Below, piece by piece: positions 60,171 to 64,000 of a stretch of DNA of 64,000 nucleotides. The stretch comes from Phlebiopsis flavidoalba (Eukaryota > Basidiomycota > Agaricomycetes > Polyporales > Phanerochaetaceae). Position numbers and translations under genes: made by a program. The DNA lies in contig JAOCPU010000036.1 in the NCBI GenBank assembly GCA_035772785.1, positions 248,001-312,000 on the forward strand, written 5' to 3'. Each line of letters begins with the position of its first letter. Positions within the stretch are counted from its first letter, which is position 1. The notes beneath the pieces were generated by a model. It was not told where the DNA came from. It ran no database searches and was given only the letters and a program-made list of their open reading frames with translations.

Positions 60171-60431
60171 TGCGAATGAACGGAAGCAAACTCAAAGACC
60201 AAAGAGGACGATGAAGACAGAAAAGAGGCGGATAAGGCACGGGGGGCTGCCTCTCTAGTGCCCCGGAAAGATATTTGCAGGGCCCTTGTGGCGTCAAACC
60301 ATCAGATCAGCTTTTCCACGTGGCGACCGTCATCAATTTTGCAACCGCTCGTGTTTTATTGGGCGTCTTCTCCACTACACTCAGTCTCGGACTTTTACTC
60401 GTCCGCATCAAAGCCTTCGTACATATTCATC
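60171..60431. promoter_or_regulatory. Shared upstream region of URK1 and NCS2
   Basis: About 260 bp between divergent starts, therefore probably a bidirectional promoter. No recognisable TATA box or known regulator site seen. Confidence 0.5.
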
Positions 60432-61265
60432 ATGTCTTGTGAGAATCTGACCACAGAGCCTGAGGCCCTGATGCCTCGTGAGCACTCTCCTGTCCTTTCG
60501 CTCTGACTCGTCCAGAAGGGCGCATAGGAGAAAGAAGTATGACAAGTCGAAGACTTGCGTCAGGTGCAAGACCAATATTGGAAACATTGTGATCAGACAT
60601 GCTGTATACTGTGTAGGTAAGCATGCTTTTGCTCAACAGGATCTAACGAATGCTCATGCCTGGTCAGGACATGTTTCGTCCCCCTGATGACCTTCAGGTT
60701 CAGGCGGTCACTCGAGCCCTTCGTTCAACGCCAAACTTGACAGTGAAGACGGACCCGAGGCGAACAGCGCTCAAACCCACTGGCCATCTCACTATAGGCT
60801 TCTCAGGTGGCTTGGGCTCAACTGTGCTCTTGGACATCATAAATCGGTTCTATGTCTCACCCGACCCAGCTCTGCTGAACCAAGATGGTGGCATGAAGCA
60901 TCCAAGCAAGGATCCAGAGCGTGGAAAGAAGGTGTATATATGCTATGTGGAGACATGTGATGCTGTACTAGGATGAGTCTATGCTCTGTAGTGGATGCGT
61001 GATCGAACGCGCTCAGCCAAGTGAAGTAGACGAAGGACCGAACGAAAACGATATCGAAAGCCTAGTCCAAAGCCTTCCCTGGCGTCGAATTTATCCCATT
61101 GGGGATACAGGGTACCTTCAGCCGCTCGTGGTGGATAAGTATAACTGAAAACGACATCGGTGATGGATGCTCGATAGAGTTAGCTGATGAGTGTACGTTC
61201 TTCGAGTAGTTACTCATGCGTCCAGTATTGACATCGACCTGCAGTACTATGACCACGAGTGCCGA
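60432..61265 (+). CDS. NCS2: tRNA 2-thiolation protein Ncs2/Ctu2 (apparently 3' truncated)
   Basis: Partner of Ncs6/Ctu1 in 2-thiolation of wobble uridine (mcm5s2U34) of cytosolic tRNAs. MSCENLTTEPEALMPR, intron, RRKKYDKSKTCVRCK, TNIGNIVIRHAVYC (Cys-rich N-terminus), intron, then DPRRTALKPTGHLTIGFSGG, LGSTVLLDIINRFYVSPDPA (PP-loop-like SGG..ST), LLNQDGGMKHPSKD, KKVYICYVETCDA. After a frame change IERAQPSEVDEGPNENDIES and LVQSLP fit loosely, and QYYDHECRIPE near 61.24 kb is the last plausible coding piece. A full Ncs2 is usually well over 400 residues, yet I find no match to its C-terminal half to the right. Either it is truncated here or the sequence is misassembled. Confidence 0.8.
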
Positions 61266-61686
61266 ATTCCGGAGTGAGCTAACTCATAAAGTACACCTCA
61301 CGCCCGATTAAGCTCGCGGCTTGGGTTAATCGGCGGTTTTCATCATCGTTACCCGCGACTAAGTTATCTAAGCACCGAGCAGCCAGAGTGACGATCGATG
61401 GCTTTCGCTATCTGTTGTGGCTATCTGTTGTGGGGTTTGTGCCGAGGTGTGTTAGCTTCTGACAAGTAATGCCTGATTGTGATATATCAGACGACAGCAT
61501 AACCTCCGTGAATACGAGCCGATTCATTTGGATATGGGTTTTCGCGGCATATACAGGCTCTCTATCCTCGTACAAATCTCTGACAGCACATCAGCGATGG
61601 AAACCACTAGGACTGCTCGTATGCACGCCTGCCAATCATGCAGCATAGTCAGCTCACAAGGCCACAGATGACACCAACGTACGTAC

Positions 61687-62255
61687 TTAGGACTTAGTGG
61701 TGCATGTCGCGGTGACAATGGCCTGAAGTCCCTTACCGTCCGGAAACTTCTGCGTCTTGATCTCAAACTGTGGACAGAAAAGTATGTGAGTACGAGTTCC
61801 TAACAATAATTGGTAACTACGTTTAATGCTTACCTGGTAGTCGTAAGCTTGCGATCGACGGGCACGGCAAAAGCCACCCCGTATGTGACTGTTCCAGAGT
61901 TCCGAGACCCTCGGACTTGGCTTTTTTTTTCACAGTATCAGGCGTAATTTGCGTGCCGGAGTCCACCTGGATGAGCGAAGCCTGCTGGGTACTGAAATAG
62001 ATGACTACAACGGATTTTCCCCAGGGACATTGTAAGCAGCGACGCCTTCGACGTCACCAGTGTTGCTGCTCGTGTAAATCCCTCATTGTTAGGAACGAAA
62101 TTGCCGACTTGCTGACTACAATCGAGTGGGTCCCATTGGTGACAGTACCCGCAGTCATGGCTTGTATTGCCGGCGTCCCGAGGTTGAAGGCAGTGTTGGA
62201 GCCCGAGGCCATCGCTCAACTGGTTGTCGACGGTGACAGTGGCTGTAGTGGGCAT
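61687..62255 (-). CDS. Small unknown beta-rich protein
   Basis: Not recognised. Read across two or three frame changes, exons give a compact protein of about 150 residues: MPTTATVTVDNQLSDGLGSN, TAFNLGTPAIQAMTAGTVTN, GTHSIVVSKSA, then NTGDVEGVAAYNVPGENPL, VVIYFSTQQASLIQVDSGTQ, ITPDTVKKK, GTVTYGVAFAVPVDRKLTTT, intron about 61766-61838, and FEIKTQKFPDGKGLQAIVTA ending TTKS then TAA. Alternating hydrophobic and polar residues with many Thr, Val and Gly suggest beta strands; no signal peptide or Cys pairs. An A run within VKKK (poly-T at 61923-61931 on the plus strand) is a likely miscount site. Coherent residue style argues for a real gene; function unknown. Confidence 0.6.
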
Positions 62256-64000
62256 TGTTGCTATGGCACCTATAGTCAGCTAACTTGGACGCGTAATGAA
62301 ATAGGATGAGGGCAGACCGGTGTAGCGGGAGTGAACTGCTTGGTGAGTTTCTGGGGCTTGTTGGCTTCTTGCGCTCTTGCTTATATGCTCTTCGAATAAA
62401 ATGCCAACCAAATACACTTCGTAGTGTCATGTCGGCAACGAGGCATCCTAAGAGGTCAACACGAGATCCGGGTCAGCCAAAGGTAAGCGGTCTCAGGGAT
62501 AGTTCCATACACATCAATTAAAAGCAACGTGTAGATTTTTTTTTTTTACGTTCACCACCATGCAGTGCACCACACTGCCAAAACGAGACTCGGCGTAGCG
62601 TGCCATCGCATGGGGAAGGGTTGCCGCACGGTCGTCTTGAATATACTGAAGTCCGGAAAGACTCAAGAGCGTGAGAACATTTGGGAATACACTCTTAGAC
62701 CAAGACTACGGATCCAACACCTCATAATGAGTTCAACATATGCATTTTATTCCGTCTATCGACATAGGACATATAGATGAGTTGCTTGAGAGTTGCTGAT
62801 CAAACCAACAATTGCTATTTGCTTCTCACTCCATGATCTGTTGCAGTAGGGACTTTCAAGTATCAATTGCTGTCCATAGACAAGATAGCACCATTGAATA
62901 CCCTGAGCCGTAAAGCCTGAGATCCAAACGTCTCGAACAGCTTCCATTTAATATCACAGTCATGAGATCAATTCATTGGACTACCGAGATCTGAAGTCTC
63001 GCTGTCAAAGAGAAGCCTCCAGTGATTGCATTCTACGTTATATACCACCATAATCTTGGAGTCTTGTGCCAGAATATTGTCTTTAGCTCCAGCTACTTCA
63101 ATCGACGAATTGGAGCAACAGCGTGATGGACGGCATCATCATATCAACAGCACGTCTGACGCAAATGGTGTACGTTGTATAGTCATTTCACCATCTACCC
63201 TGCATCATGGTAATCGGTTACGAACACTTAGTGCCCATGCGTTGTAGAAGAATGATAAACTCACGATAGCCTCAGGAGCAAAATCGCCCTTGTAGATCTA
63301 ATGTATGAACGTAATGCTGGAGTGTACGTACTCTCCTAGATGATGAGTTTTTGAGTTCATATGCAATGGGACCGGTTTCATAGTAACAATTATGCCGTGA
63401 AGCAAGCACATCCGCACCCCCCGAAAAAAGTCATCCCGAGTTAACACAACTTCCGTGTTAAGGATACCGAATATAGCTGTTTTGACTCGCATTGTTGTGG
63501 GTTAAAACTTTCTTAATTGACATCGGGTCTTGCTACACCCCTGAATGCCGCATGCGACGAAAGTACGTGCTCTCACTAATGGCACTCGTTAGCCTCGCAT
63601 CACAGATATGGAGCTCTCTGACGGCCAATACATGAGCCCGACGGCCTTGTCATTGATAATTCATACTTCAATGATGTCAGTTGGCTTCTCCACCCCTTGC
63701 TCAAGAAAGCGTTGAAATCCGCTTATGCTGGGGGGCTTATGGGTAAAGTGACGGAATGGCCATATAAACAATAGAGTTGTCAAGGTCACTAAACGGTTAG
63801 AAAATGCTGGTCCGTATTCGATGCTCGTGTCTTCAGCCAAATCTGTTCCATTACTTACGAGGGCTGACCATGTAAATTTGCCGAGTTGCAGGCATGCCTT
63901 TTACCTTCATCATACATGAGATAATCACGTTGGGTGAGTATTACACCACTTCGATCATGTGTTATGAGAGGATGTAGGCTGAGAAGGTCAGACTTGAGTC
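62256..64000. other. Unassigned right end
   Basis: Only short frames on both strands and no recognisable family, RNA gene or repeat. A T run of 9-10 bases lies near 62537. Confidence 0.45.

Overview
The window looks like nuclear DNA of a mushroom-forming basidiomycete (Agaricomycetes). Genes are dense, split by many short introns (about 50-70 nt, GT...AG), and the recognisable proteins are fungal housekeeping types: Snu66/SART1, RNase H2A, Sqt1/AAMP, Rmd1 (DUF155), Vcx1/CAX, Cox4, Svf1, Urk1 and Ncs2/Ctu2. There are also an F-box protein, a bacterial-type GH13 amylase and a secreted repeat protein typical of wood and litter fungi. Nearly every exon set changes frame once or more, even in essential genes. 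I read this mainly as unpolished long-read indel error, so CDS ranges are gene spans that include introns and frame breaks, not clean ORFs.

Layout: 0-7.2 kb carries Snu66 (5' cut by the window edge), a convergent RNase H2A gene and a GH13 alpha-amylase. 8.0-11.8 kb is copy A of a dispersed element of about 3.8 kb: a long coiled-coil gene followed by about 1 kb of non-coding DNA full of hairpins. 11.8-22 kb is gene-poor except for Sqt1/AAMP. 22-33.6 kb starts with an Rmd1-like gene, whose 3' end is the edge of a tandem duplication of roughly 5 kb; each duplicated unit holds one further copy (B, C) of the coiled-coil element, inverted relative to A. 33.6-36 kb shows nothing convincing.

The right half is ordinary gene space: an endonuclease/exonuclease/phosphatase protein, Vcx1/CAX divergent from Cox4, a secreted protein made of repeated cysteine modules, a basidiomycete hypothetical protein convergent with an F-box gene, Svf1, an M48 metalloprotease, an unresolved GC-rich segment, Urk1 divergent from a partial Ncs2, and a small unknown protein. 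The last 1.7 kb is empty to my eye.

The housekeeping genes do not form one pathway. The most unusual content is the coiled-coil/hairpin element and the duplication that spread it. I see no rRNA, tRNA or CRISPR array that I can support.
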